Positions 1 through 6,337 of a DNA stretch of 6,337 bases are shown piece after piece (position 1 is the stretch's first letter; every line of letters begins with the position of its first letter). A program made the position numbers and the translations under genes. The notes under the pieces are model-generated. The model did not search any database, was not told the DNA's origin, and was given only the letters and a program-made list of their open reading frames with translations. The stretch covers positions 1 through 6,337 of the forward strand of contig CANFVI010000097.1 in assembly GCA_947450405.1 (NCBI GenBank), in the 5' to 3' direction. The DNA is from Flavobacteriales bacterium. GTDB taxonomy: Bacteria; Bacteroidota; Bacteroidia; NS11-12g; UBA955.

Positions 1-3000
1 CAATTGGTTCAATATGGTTTGAATCCTTCAAGTGTAAATCCTCAAAATATTCATTTTTATGCAATCCAAGGCAGAGAATTGCCAGAAACCAATGATAGTC
101 TCCATGAAGGTTTGGCTGAGATACCAATAATAGTCGTTGGTGAGCAAGATGGGGTATTCGATCAAACTGATTATATTTTAATATACAAGCAATCTGTTCG
201 TGATATCTTTTTCAACGGCAAGAATTATGAACACTTTGTAAATTTTTACTCGAGTCAAGCCTTCGGTATTTTAGGGTACAACAATATTAAAGGTAATCGA
301 ATTGAAACTGCCAAATATCCTGTAGAAAACAATCCTCAAATCGTTACTTACAATGAATCGATGATTTTTCACGATACAGATCTCGTGAATCCAACCAATA
401 TGGGTAGATTTTGGGTAGGTGAAAAATTAGGTAATGAAACCCTTGATAGAACATTCAATGAGGCTATCCCAAATGGAGTTGATACCGTGAATTTAAAAGT
501 TTCAATAGGCGTTGGCATGAACAATGATACGGGTAGGCTAATAATTAGGACAAACAATATAGGTGCAAATATTTCCTTGAGGCAAAACAGTGAATATGAA
601 ACATTGTATCCCTCGATAAAAAAAATATTTAAAATACCGGTAATAGCTGGAAATTTATCTATGAATTTGAAACTTTTCAGGAGAAATAGCAAAGACGGTA
701 TTAACTTAGATTATTATGAAATTACATATAAAGAACCTCTAAGTTTTTATCAAAAACAATTTCCAATTCACAATACAAACAATGCAATAGATGGTGGGCA
801 ATTTAAATATAGGTTTAATGCGGTAAACTCAAATTACTTATTTTTCAATGTGTCAAATCCCACTAAAATTGTTCAAATGCCATATTCTAATACAAATGGT
901 AATTTAGAAATTATTACGGATTCAAATCAAAAAGTCTCAAAAATTTGGGCCTTTGATCATACCTTTTCTTTTTTACCTAAGTTTATTGGGGAAATTAAAA
1001 ATCAAGATATCGCTCAGGGAGCCAATCTTGATTTACTTATAATTTCTCATCCTGATTTTATTTCAGCAGCGAATGATCTGGCAAAATTTAGAACAGATTA
1101 CGATCATTTCTCAACGAAAGTTGCTAATTTATATGAAATTTATAATGAATATGGTGGTGGTCAATCTGATTTGGTTGCCATTAGAAATTATATCCGTTCA
1201 GAATATTTCAAATCAAACAAACAACTCAAATATGTTTTGTTGGTAGGATCTGCTTCTTATGATATGCAGGGTAGGGTTTCTCCCAATTCAAATTTTATTC
1301 CAATTTACCAATCAACCAATGGAACAGACAAGCAATCGTTATTTTGTTTAGATGACTTTTTGGGATATTTACAAACCAATTCAGGCGATCCCTTGATCCA
1401 TAATGACAGTTTGGATTTAGTAATTGGTCGAATTCCTGCTAGAACAATAGCTGAAGCTCAAGGAGTTGTAAATAAATTAAAACGCTATTCCGATAAAAAA
1501 GCATTGGGGTCATGGCGAAACCGGTTGTCTTTTGTTTGTGACGATATGGATAAATCTTACGAAGCAGAATTTACCGAAGAGTCTGAACAATACGCAACAT
1601 ACATTGCTAAAAATTATCCAAATCTAAGATTAAACAAAATTTATGCTGACGCTTTCAAGCAAGTTACAAATGGTAATAATGAAAAATACCCTGAGGCTAG
1701 CAACGCAATAAACAGCGCAATGAGTGATGGAACTTTGTTCATGAATTACCAAGGTCATGGAGGCGAAAAGGGTTGGGCGCAAGAAGAAATTTTAGATATT
1801 CCAATGATTAATTCTTGGAATAACAAATATAAAATGCCTGTTCTATTTACGGCAACTTGTGAATTTGCAAGATATGACGATCCTAAATTTCAAAGTGGTG
1901 GAGAGTTGGCGTTATTAAATCCAAATGGCGGCGCTATTGGTTTAATGACCACAACCAGATTGGTATTTGTTTCTGGAAATACAATAATAAACGATGCTTT
2001 TTGGACAAAATACGGGTTTCCTAAACCCAATCAGCCAATACCTACCTTAGGTGAAGTATACAAGCGTTTAAAGAACAGACCAAGTCAAAGTTGGCAATTA
2101 ACAGAAGATAATAAATTTGCGTTGTTGGGTGACCCATCTATGGAAATTGCATTTCCAAAGAATTTCGTTTCAATTGATTCAATTAATGGCAAATCTGCTT
2201 CAGTTTTCAACGACACCGTAAAGGCTTTCTCAGTAGTTAAACTTTCTGGGCACATTACTGAGCGTTTAAAAACCATAATGACAAATTTTAACGGTACGTT
2301 AGATGTTGAAGTTTATGATAAGCCAACTCAAAAATATACGTTAAACAACAATAAAGTTTCATATCAAATCCCGTTTAAAAACGAAACCAGTATACTATAT
2401 AAAGGTTCCGTTTCGGTAGTTGCGGGTAAATTCAATTTGGTATTTAGTGTTCCTAAAGATATTGCATACAATATCGGAAATGGAAGGGCAGTGTTTTACG
2501 CTCAAAATGGTGAAACAGATGCAAGTGGTTCATGGGTATTTAAAATTGGGGGAAGTGAGAAGATCACTGATATCGATAGCCTTGGCCCTCAAGTCCAATT
2601 ATTTGTGAATGATTCAATGTTCATTAATAACAGTAAAGTTTCATCAGAATCCAAGGCGTTCGCAAGAATTTATGATAAAAGTGGAATTAACGCAACTGGT
2701 GCAGGTATAGGGCGTGATTTGGAAATCATACTCGATGAAGGATCAGAAAATGCGAAATCTTATGTAGTAAATAATTTCTTCACCTATGAAAACAATTCAT
2801 ATCAGCTTGGATATATCGATTTTCCATTGCCAGTATTAACCTCGGGCAAACATACCCTAAAATGCAGGGCTTGGGATGTTTACAACAATTCTGGTGAAAA
2901 TGATATTTCATTTGAAGTTGTTCCCGGAAGAGATTTAATAATTTCAGAACATGGAGCAATACCGAATCCTTCATTGGGAGAGACAGTTAATGTATGGGTT

Positions 3001-3246
3001 GCTCACAATTTATCAGGTGAGGATTTAACTGTGAATTGGGAAATATACTCAACAGTTGGTTCATTGTTGGCAAAAGGAACAAAACTAGAATATGCTGCAT
3101 TGTCAAAATTTAATGCAATTAGTTGGGATGGAAGAAGTGATAATGGAATTGCGGCCAACGGCAATATGTTTTATTATAAAATCAATGTCAAAACTTCCGA
3201 TGGTTTATCAAAATTCATTGGCGGAAAATTTATAAAATTGCGATAA
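1..3246 (+). CDS. porU: T9SS sortase PorU, C25-family cysteine protease (5' partial)
   Basis: PorU is the outer-membrane, surface-exposed sortase of the type IX secretion system. It cleaves the C-terminal sorting domain of cargo and attaches the mature protein to lipopolysaccharide. The reading frame is open from base 1, so the TTG at 4 is not a real start; the signal peptide and probably some tens of N-terminal residues lie outside the window. Counting the first codon as 1, a beta-rich N-terminal region (about 1-335) is followed by a gingipain-like C25 domain (about 340-715) starting near LDLLIISHPDF and ending at GDPSME (710-715). The likely catalytic pair is present: His586 in YQGHGG and Cys620 in TATCEFARYDDP. 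Beyond about 720 come Ig-like beta segments, then a C-terminal T9SS/FlgD-like domain (981-1081) with IPNPS and WDGRSDNG motifs. In known PorU this domain is retained. The stop is TAA. Eighty-seven bases without a terminator separate it from porV, suggesting co-transcription. The PorU call rests on the domain order plus the adjacent porV; another C25 protease is unlikely. Confidence 0.93.
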   Translation, partial: QLVQYGLNPSSVNPQNIHFYAIQGRELPETNDSLHEGLAEIPIIVVGEQDGVFDQTDYILIYKQSVRDIFFNGKNYEHFVNFYSSQAFGILGYNNIKGNRIETAKYPVENNPQIVTYNESMIFHDTDLVNPTNMGRFWVGEKLGNETLDRTFNEAIPNGVDTVNLKVSIGVGMNNDTGRLIIRTNNIGANISLRQNSEYETLYPSIKKIFKIPVIAGNLSMNLKLFRRNSKDGINLDYYEITYKEPLSFYQKQFPIHNTNNAIDGGQFKYRFNAVNSNYLFFNVSNPTKIVQMPYSNTNGNLEIITDSNQKVSKIWAFDHTFSFLPKFIGEIKNQDIAQGANLDLLIISHPDFISAANDLAKFRTDYDHFSTKVANLYEIYNEYGGGQSDLVAIRNYIRSEYFKSNKQLKYVLLVGSASYDMQGRVSPNSNFIPIYQSTNGTDKQSLFCLDDFLGYLQTNSGDPLIHNDSLDLVIGRIPARTIAEAQGVVNKLKRYSDKKALGSWRNRLSFVCDDMDKSYEAEFTEESEQYATYIAKNYPNLRLNKIYADAFKQVTNGNNEKYPEASNAINSAMSDGTLFMNYQGHGGEKGWAQEEILDIPMINSWNNKYKMPVLFTATCEFARYDDPKFQSGGELALLNPNGGAIGLMTTTRLVFVSGNTIINDAFWTKYGFPKPNQPIPTLGEVYKRLKNRPSQSWQLTEDNKFALLGDPSMEIAFPKNFVSIDSINGKSASVFNDTVKAFSVVKLSGHITERLKTIMTNFNGTLDVEVYDKPTQKYTLNNNKVSYQIPFKNETSILYKGSVSVVAGKFNLVFSVPKDIAYNIGNGRAVFYAQNGETDASGSWVFKIGGSEKITDIDSLGPQVQLFVNDSMFINNSKVSSESKAFARIYDKSGINATGAGIGRDLEIILDEGSENAKSYVVNNFFTYENNSYQLGYIDFPLPVLTSGKHTLKCRAWDVYNNSGENDISFEVVPGRDLIISEHGAIPNPSLGETVNVWVAHNLSGEDLTVNWEIYSTVGSLLAKGTKLEYAALSKFNAISWDGRSDNGIAANGNMFYYKINVKTSDGLSKFIGGKFIKLR

Positions 3247-3314
3247 TTACAAATAAAAATATAAAAAATGATTAACCTTTTGAAAAAAAATTACGAATCT
3301 CTCGATACAAATCC

Positions 3315-3322
3315 TATTTTTG
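3315..3322 (+). promoter_or_regulatory. possible internal -7 element ahead of porV
   Basis: TATTTTTG matches the Bacteroidota -7 consensus TAnnTTTG exactly. It sits 11 bases before the ATG at 3334, an arrangement similar to the one upstream of pccB in this window. No TTG or TTTG lies at the expected 17-23 base distance upstream; the nearest (3279-3282) is 32 bases away. In AT-rich DNA an eight-base degenerate match can arise by chance. It would fit porV having its own promoter and a start at 3334, but it would lie inside the coding sequence if porV starts at 3268. Confidence 0.25.
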
Positions 3323-3333
3323 CCCACAGAGAT

Positions 3334-4557
3334 ATGAGGAGAAAAATTTTATTTTCGATAATTGCTTCAGTAAGTTCATTAAGTATTTATGGGCAAAACA
3401 ATACCATTTCGTCTAAAGAATTATCTGGACAATTGAATACTGTTACTACCATGGTACCATTTCTAACGATCACTCCTGATAGTCGCAGTGCCGGAATGGG
3501 TGATGTGGGAGTTGCATTGTTTTCTCCAGATGCGAATAGCGCAAGTTGGAACAATGCGAATTTGTTAAATGCTGAAAAATCTTCAGGGTTTGCAATTTCT
3601 TACGCTCCATGGTTACGTCAATTGGTAAATGATGTTGGATTTTCTTATTTGTCTGGCTATGCCAAAGTAGGTAAAAAAGGTGTGATCAGTGGATCTTTTA
3701 GATATTTCTCTTTGGGAAATATTCAATTTACCGACTACGACGGAAATCCTCAGGGTAGTTTTAATCCAAATGAAATGGCCATTGATGGTGGTTATGCTTT
3801 GGCTTTCTCTAAAAAATTGTCAATGGGTGTTAATTTGCGCTACATATACTCTAATATTGTTGGTAGTGGAATTAAAAATGGAATTGATTATAATGCAGGT
3901 ACATCAATAGCAGGTGATATCAACGTTTTGTACAAAACAGATATTCGTGTTGCGGGTAAAAAACGTTTATTTAATTTTGGATTGAATATTCAAAATATTG
4001 GTTCTAAAATGACGTATTCTTCAAAAGAGAAATTGGATTTCATCCCAACTAATTTGAAATTAGGTGTTGGTTACAGCACACAAATTGACAATTATAACAA
4101 ATTAAATGTGTACTTAGATTTCAATAAGCTTTTGGTTCCAACTAGACCTTATTATCTAAGGAATTTTGATAATTCTGGAGATTCGGTAGATAAAAACAAT
4201 ATTCGCCAATATATTGGTCAAGATCCAAATGTAAGTCCGATTCAAGGGATGATTCAATCGTTCTATGATGCTCCAGGTGGATTTTCTGAAGAAATGAAAG
4301 AATGGATCACAAACATTGGATTAGAATATATTTATGACAATTCATTTTTTGTTCGCTCTGGTCTATTTTATGAATCGCAAACAAAAGGTGGTCGTCAGTA
4401 TATCACAACTGGAATTGGTTTGAAATTCCAATCACTTTCAGTTGATGCTGCATACTTAATTCCTCTTGCTAATCGCCATCCGTTGCAAAATCAAATGCGT
4501 TTTACATTGTTATTTGATTTAAATTCTCTCAAAGACTCACCTCCAACCGATAAATAA
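3334..4557 (+). CDS. porV: T9SS outer-membrane beta-barrel protein PorV (LptO)
   Basis: PorV is a FadL-like outer-membrane barrel that binds the C-terminal sorting domain of T9SS cargo after translocation and carries it to the PorU attachment complex. The protein opens with a typical signal peptide, MRRKILFSIIASVSSLSIYG, probably cut before QNN. The PorV hallmark segment VPFLTITPDSRSAGMGDVGVA follows at about residues 41-61, then DANSASWNNA. Alternating beta strands continue to a DAPGGF motif at 312-317 and a final strand, RFTLLFDL, with an 11-residue tail. From this start it has 407 residues, close to the roughly 390 of characterised PorV. The frame is also open from an ATG at 3268, which has an A-rich upstream context favourable in Bacteroidota; that start would put 22 residues, several acidic, ahead of the signal peptide, so I favour 3334. 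It follows porU, the usual gene order, and ends at a strong terminator. Family assignment is firm; the start is not. Confidence 0.93.
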   Translation: MRRKILFSIIASVSSLSIYGQNNTISSKELSGQLNTVTTMVPFLTITPDSRSAGMGDVGVALFSPDANSASWNNANLLNAEKSSGFAISYAPWLRQLVNDVGFSYLSGYAKVGKKGVISGSFRYFSLGNIQFTDYDGNPQGSFNPNEMAIDGGYALAFSKKLSMGVNLRYIYSNIVGSGIKNGIDYNAGTSIAGDINVLYKTDIRVAGKKRLFNFGLNIQNIGSKMTYSSKEKLDFIPTNLKLGVGYSTQIDNYNKLNVYLDFNKLLVPTRPYYLRNFDNSGDSVDKNNIRQYIGQDPNVSPIQGMIQSFYDAPGGFSEEMKEWITNIGLEYIYDNSFFVRSGLFYESQTKGGRQYITTGIGLKFQSLSVDAAYLIPLANRHPLQNQMRFTLLFDLNSLKDSPPTDK

Positions 4558-4573
4558 TTTTTAAAAAATATAT

Positions 4574-4603
4574 AAAATAGCCCCTTAATGGGGCTATTTT
4601 TTT
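4574..4603 (+). terminator. rho-independent terminator after porV
   Basis: A perfect 11-bp stem pairs 4574-4584 (AAAATAGCCCC) with 4590-4600 (GGGGCTATTTT) around a five-base TTAAT loop. The run of seven T at 4597-4603 overlaps the end of the stem. It begins 16 bases after the porV stop and closes the porU-porV unit. The A-run on the left arm plus the T-rich complement beyond it could also stop transcription on the other strand, but no convergent gene is seen here. Confidence 0.92.
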
Positions 4604-4614
4604 AACTACTTTAT

Positions 4615-4622
4615 TAACTTTG
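4615..4622 (+). promoter_or_regulatory. Bacteroidota -7 promoter element of pccB
   Basis: TAACTTTG is an exact match to the TAnnTTTG -7 consensus used by the Bacteroidota primary sigma factor. It lies in the only space between the porV terminator and pccB, with seven bases between it and the ATG at 4630. Transcription would then start at or a few bases before the ATG, giving a very short or leaderless mRNA. The expected -33 position falls in the terminator stem and T-run, where I see no TTG, so the upstream half of the promoter is weak or absent. The first base of the element is also part of an in-frame TAA (4615-4617), which rules out a start further upstream. Confidence 0.6.
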
Positions 4623-4629
4623 CAATAAT

Positions 4630-6171
4630 ATGTCTGAATCTAGAGATCAATTAAATAATAAAAGAGCCGAATCACTTTTGGGTGGTGGTCAAGCCAGAAT
4701 CGATTCACAACACAAAAAAGGAAAATTAACAGCAAGAGAAAGGATCTCATTGTTGTTAGATGAAAATACATTTTGCGAAATTGGAGCTTTTGTTACTCAT
4801 AGAAGTTCAGACTTTGGCATGGATAAACAAAAACTACTTGGCGATGGCGTAGTTACTGGCTACGGTAAAGTTAATGGCCGTTTAATTTATGTTTATAGCC
4901 AAGATTTTACCGTATTTGGTGGATCATTATCTGAAACACATGCTGAGAAAATTTGTAAAATAATGGATATGGCACTCCAAAATGGTGCACCTATTATAGG
5001 TTTGAATGATTCAGGTGGTGCAAGAATTCAAGAAGGTGTTGTTTCATTAGGTGGCTATGCCGACATTTTTTATAAAAATGTAAGGAGTAGTGGCGTTATT
5101 CCTCAAATTTCTGCAATTATGGGCCCATGTGCAGGTGGTGCTGTGTACTCTCCAGCTTTAACTGATTTTATTTATATGGTTGAAAATACAAGTTATATGT
5201 TTGTAACTGGACCAAATGTGGTAAAAACAGTAACCAATGAAGATGTAACGTCTGAAGAATTAGGTGGTGCTTCAGTTCATGGTTCAAAAAGTGGGGTGGC
5301 ACATTTTACCGTTCAAAACGAAGTACTTTGTATTCAAGATATCCGTAAGTTATTAAGTTATATCCCTCAAAATTGCGAAGAAAAACCTGCGAAAATTGAA
5401 TACCATATGGCCAATGAATTGCGTGATTCTTTGAAGGACATTATTCCAAGTAATCCAAATCAACCATACGACATTAAGGAAGTAATTGAACATTTGGTTG
5501 ATGATAGTTCATTTTTTGAAGTACATAAAAATTATGCTGAGAATATTGTTGTTGGTTTTGCCCGTTTGGCAGGTAGAAGTATTGGTATTGTTGCCAACCA
5601 ACCAGCAAATTTAGCCGGAGTATTAGACGTTCATAGCAGTCAAAAAGCAGCACGTTTTGTCCGTTTTTGTGATGCATTTAATATTCCATTGTTAGTACTT
5701 GAAGATGTGCCTGGGTTTTTACCTGGAACAGACCAAGAGTGGAATGCAATTATAACCAATGGGGCTAAACTATTATATGCGTTTAGTGAAGCTACTGTTC
5801 CAAGAATTACGGTTATCACTAGAAAAGCCTATGGTGGTGCTTATGATGTAATGAACTCAAAACATATTGGAGCCGATATGAATTTTGCTTGGCCAAGTGC
5901 TGAAATTGCAGTAATGGGAGCGAAGGGTGCTGCAGAAATTATTTTCAAAAAAGATATCGATTCAGCAGCAGATAAAAATGCAGCATTAAAGGAAAAGGAA
6001 ATGGAATATTCGAACCTTTTTGCCAATCCTTATAGGGCAGCAGAACGCGGTTTTGTCGATGAAGTTATTTTTCCAGAAGAAACCCGAGTTCGATTAATCG
6101 CCGCATTTGAAATGTTAGAAAATAAGGTAGTAAACTTACCACGTAAAAAACACGGAAATATTCCGCTATAA
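4630..6171 (+). CDS. pccB: Acyl-CoA (propionyl-CoA type) carboxylase, carboxyltransferase subunit
   Basis: This is the cytoplasmic carboxyltransferase (beta) subunit of a biotin-dependent acyl-CoA carboxylase. It moves the carboxyl group from carboxybiotin to an acyl-CoA, most likely propionyl-CoA, to give methylmalonyl-CoA. The 513 residues are the full length usual for PccB and hold both crotonase-like halves. The N-terminal half has LTARERI (about 34-40), NDSGGARIQEG (126-136) and the oxyanion loop GPCAGGAVYSP (Gly169-Gly170). The C-terminal half has EDVPGFLPGT (358-367) and KAYGGAYDVM (399-408), with the second oxyanion site at Gly403-Ala404. Asp406 matches the Asp that marks propionyl-CoA preference in Streptomyces PccB; acetyl-CoA enzymes have Ile there. 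The start is fixed by an in-frame stop 15 bases upstream and the promoter. No biotin carboxylase gene is in the window, but accB begins 125 bases downstream. The alpha subunit of methylmalonyl-CoA decarboxylase (MmdA) is so similar that it cannot be excluded. Confidence 0.92.
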   Translation: MSESRDQLNNKRAESLLGGGQARIDSQHKKGKLTARERISLLLDENTFCEIGAFVTHRSSDFGMDKQKLLGDGVVTGYGKVNGRLIYVYSQDFTVFGGSLSETHAEKICKIMDMALQNGAPIIGLNDSGGARIQEGVVSLGGYADIFYKNVRSSGVIPQISAIMGPCAGGAVYSPALTDFIYMVENTSYMFVTGPNVVKTVTNEDVTSEELGGASVHGSKSGVAHFTVQNEVLCIQDIRKLLSYIPQNCEEKPAKIEYHMANELRDSLKDIIPSNPNQPYDIKEVIEHLVDDSSFFEVHKNYAENIVVGFARLAGRSIGIVANQPANLAGVLDVHSSQKAARFVRFCDAFNIPLLVLEDVPGFLPGTDQEWNAIITNGAKLLYAFSEATVPRITVITRKAYGGAYDVMNSKHIGADMNFAWPSAEIAVMGAKGAAEIIFKKDIDSAADKNAALKEKEMEYSNLFANPYRAAERGFVDEVIFPEETRVRLIAAFEMLENKVVNLPRKKHGNIPL

Positions 6172-6187
6172 TTATTCGATTTTTAAC

Positions 6188-6235
6188 AAAAAAGGTGATT
6201 TTTTGCGATTTTTAGGCAAAAAATCACCTTTTTTT
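6188..6235 (+). terminator. rho-independent terminator after pccB, 19-bp perfect stem
   Basis: The arms 6188-6206 and 6216-6234 are perfect reverse complements over 19 bases, with a nine-base loop (GATTTTTAG). The stem holds a GGTGA/TCACC core flanked by A/T runs and a GC pair closing the loop; the right arm ends in seven T (6229-6235). It starts 16 bases after the pccB stop, so pccB is probably a single-gene transcript. The A-run at the left base makes it potentially active in both directions. Confidence 0.92.
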
Positions 6236-6236
6236 A

Positions 6237-6278
6237 TGATTTTTTGGCCGTTTTTGCCATTTTTTCTTTTTCTTTGCC
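6237..6278 (+). repeat. T-rich tract with repeated T-run/GCC units
   Basis: Between the terminator and accB the + strand is almost all T with short GC interruptions: a T6-GGCC, a T5-GCC, two further T-runs split by C, and TTTGCC. The first unit repeats TGATTTTTTG (6237-6246), also found in the left arm of the terminator at 6196-6205. A weak four-bp hairpin TGGC/GCCA (6245-6248 with 6256-6259) is followed by six T and might be a back-up terminator. No function is assigned; low complexity alone could explain it. Confidence 0.35.
6244..6276 (+). promoter_or_regulatory. candidate accB promoter
   Basis: TTTCTTTG at 6269-6276 differs from the TAnnTTTG -7 consensus by one base. A TTG at 6244-6246 stands 22 bases upstream, within the range accepted for the -33 element. 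It would place the transcript start about 15 bases before the accB ATG. A strong terminator just upstream means accB needs its own promoter or read-through. The tract is so T-rich that chance matches are likely, so this is only a candidate. Confidence 0.3.
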
Positions 6279-6296
6279 TACCCAATATAAATCTAT

Positions 6297-6337
6297 ATGG
6301 ACTTAAGAGAGATTCAAGCATTAATAAAATTCGTTTC
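6297..6337 (+). CDS. accB: Biotin carboxyl carrier protein AccB, N-terminus only (3' partial)
   Basis: Only 13 codons are visible, reading MDLREIQALIKFV, before the window ends. This matches the conserved opening of Bacteroidota AccB, the biotin carboxyl carrier protein of acetyl-CoA carboxylase, in which an M-D-(L/I)-x-E-I-Q-x-L-I-K-F-V start is typical. The carrier holds the biotin that AccC carboxylates and that a carboxyltransferase then uses. An in-frame TAA at 6288-6290 leaves ATG 6297 as the only start. The biotin-attachment domain lies beyond the window, and accC commonly follows accB, but that cannot be seen here. The call rests on a short match and is good but not certain. Confidence 0.8.
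   Translation, partial: MDLREIQALIKFV

Noticed and set aside
4..6. TTG at position 4 as the porU start
   Set aside because: The frame is open to the window edge, the protein lacks a signal peptide there, and the region already reads as internal PorU sequence.
369..692. 107-codon open frame on the minus strand inside porU
   Set aside because: It lies wholly antisense to a well-supported C25 protease gene, and its hydrophobic-looking translation matches no family I recognise; AT-rich codons of porU account for it.
2420..2608. 62-codon open frame on the + strand in another frame of porU
   Set aside because: It overlaps a conserved reading frame completely, has no promoter or start context of its own, and its product resembles nothing known.
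3689..3910. 73-codon open frame inside porV
   Set aside because: It is out of frame within the conserved PorV barrel region; a shadow of that gene.
5474..5677. 67-codon minus-strand open frame inside pccB
   Set aside because: It is antisense to the conserved carboxyltransferase, and its Q/N/Y-rich product looks like reverse-strand noise.
6237..6278. T-rich tract as a direct-repeat array or a CRISPR-like element
   Set aside because: The units are short, unequal and low in complexity, with no regular spacer length.

Overview
The window looks like a piece of an AT-rich Bacteroidota chromosome. It carries a type IX secretion system (T9SS) gene pair, PorU and PorV, which is restricted to the Bacteroidota/FCB group. 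It also shows a perfect Bacteroidota-type -7 element (TAnnTTTG) just upstream of a start codon, and no start is preceded by a clear Shine-Dalgarno sequence. I cannot name a genus.

Layout, all on the + strand: (1) the 5'-truncated end of porU (1-3246), the outer-membrane C25-family cysteine protease that acts as the T9SS sortase/signal peptidase; (2) porV (stop at 4557; start 3334 favoured, 3268 possible), the outer-membrane beta-barrel shuttle that delivers cargo to PorU; (3) a strong hairpin terminator (4574-4603) closing that unit; (4) a compact promoter (-7 element 4615-4622) and a complete acyl-CoA (propionyl-CoA type) carboxylase carboxyltransferase subunit, pccB (4630-6171); (5) a 125-nt intergenic region with a perfect 19-bp terminator hairpin (6188-6235) and a T-rich tract; (6) the first 13 codons of accB, a biotin carboxyl carrier protein (from 6297, cut by the window edge).

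Two functional units meet here. PorU and PorV work together at the outer membrane: PorV collects T9SS cargo, and PorU removes its C-terminal sorting domain and transfers the protein to anionic lipopolysaccharide. The downstream genes belong to biotin-dependent carboxylation: PccB is a carboxyltransferase that needs a biotin carboxylase and a biotin carrier, and a biotin carrier gene begins just past it behind its own terminator. Nothing links the two units except adjacency.

I found no mobile element, CRISPR array, tRNA/rRNA or evidently new system. The points worth a second look are modest: the porV start site, very short leaders with TTTGC upstream of the start, alternative pairings around the accB leader, and the partner and substrate of PccB.
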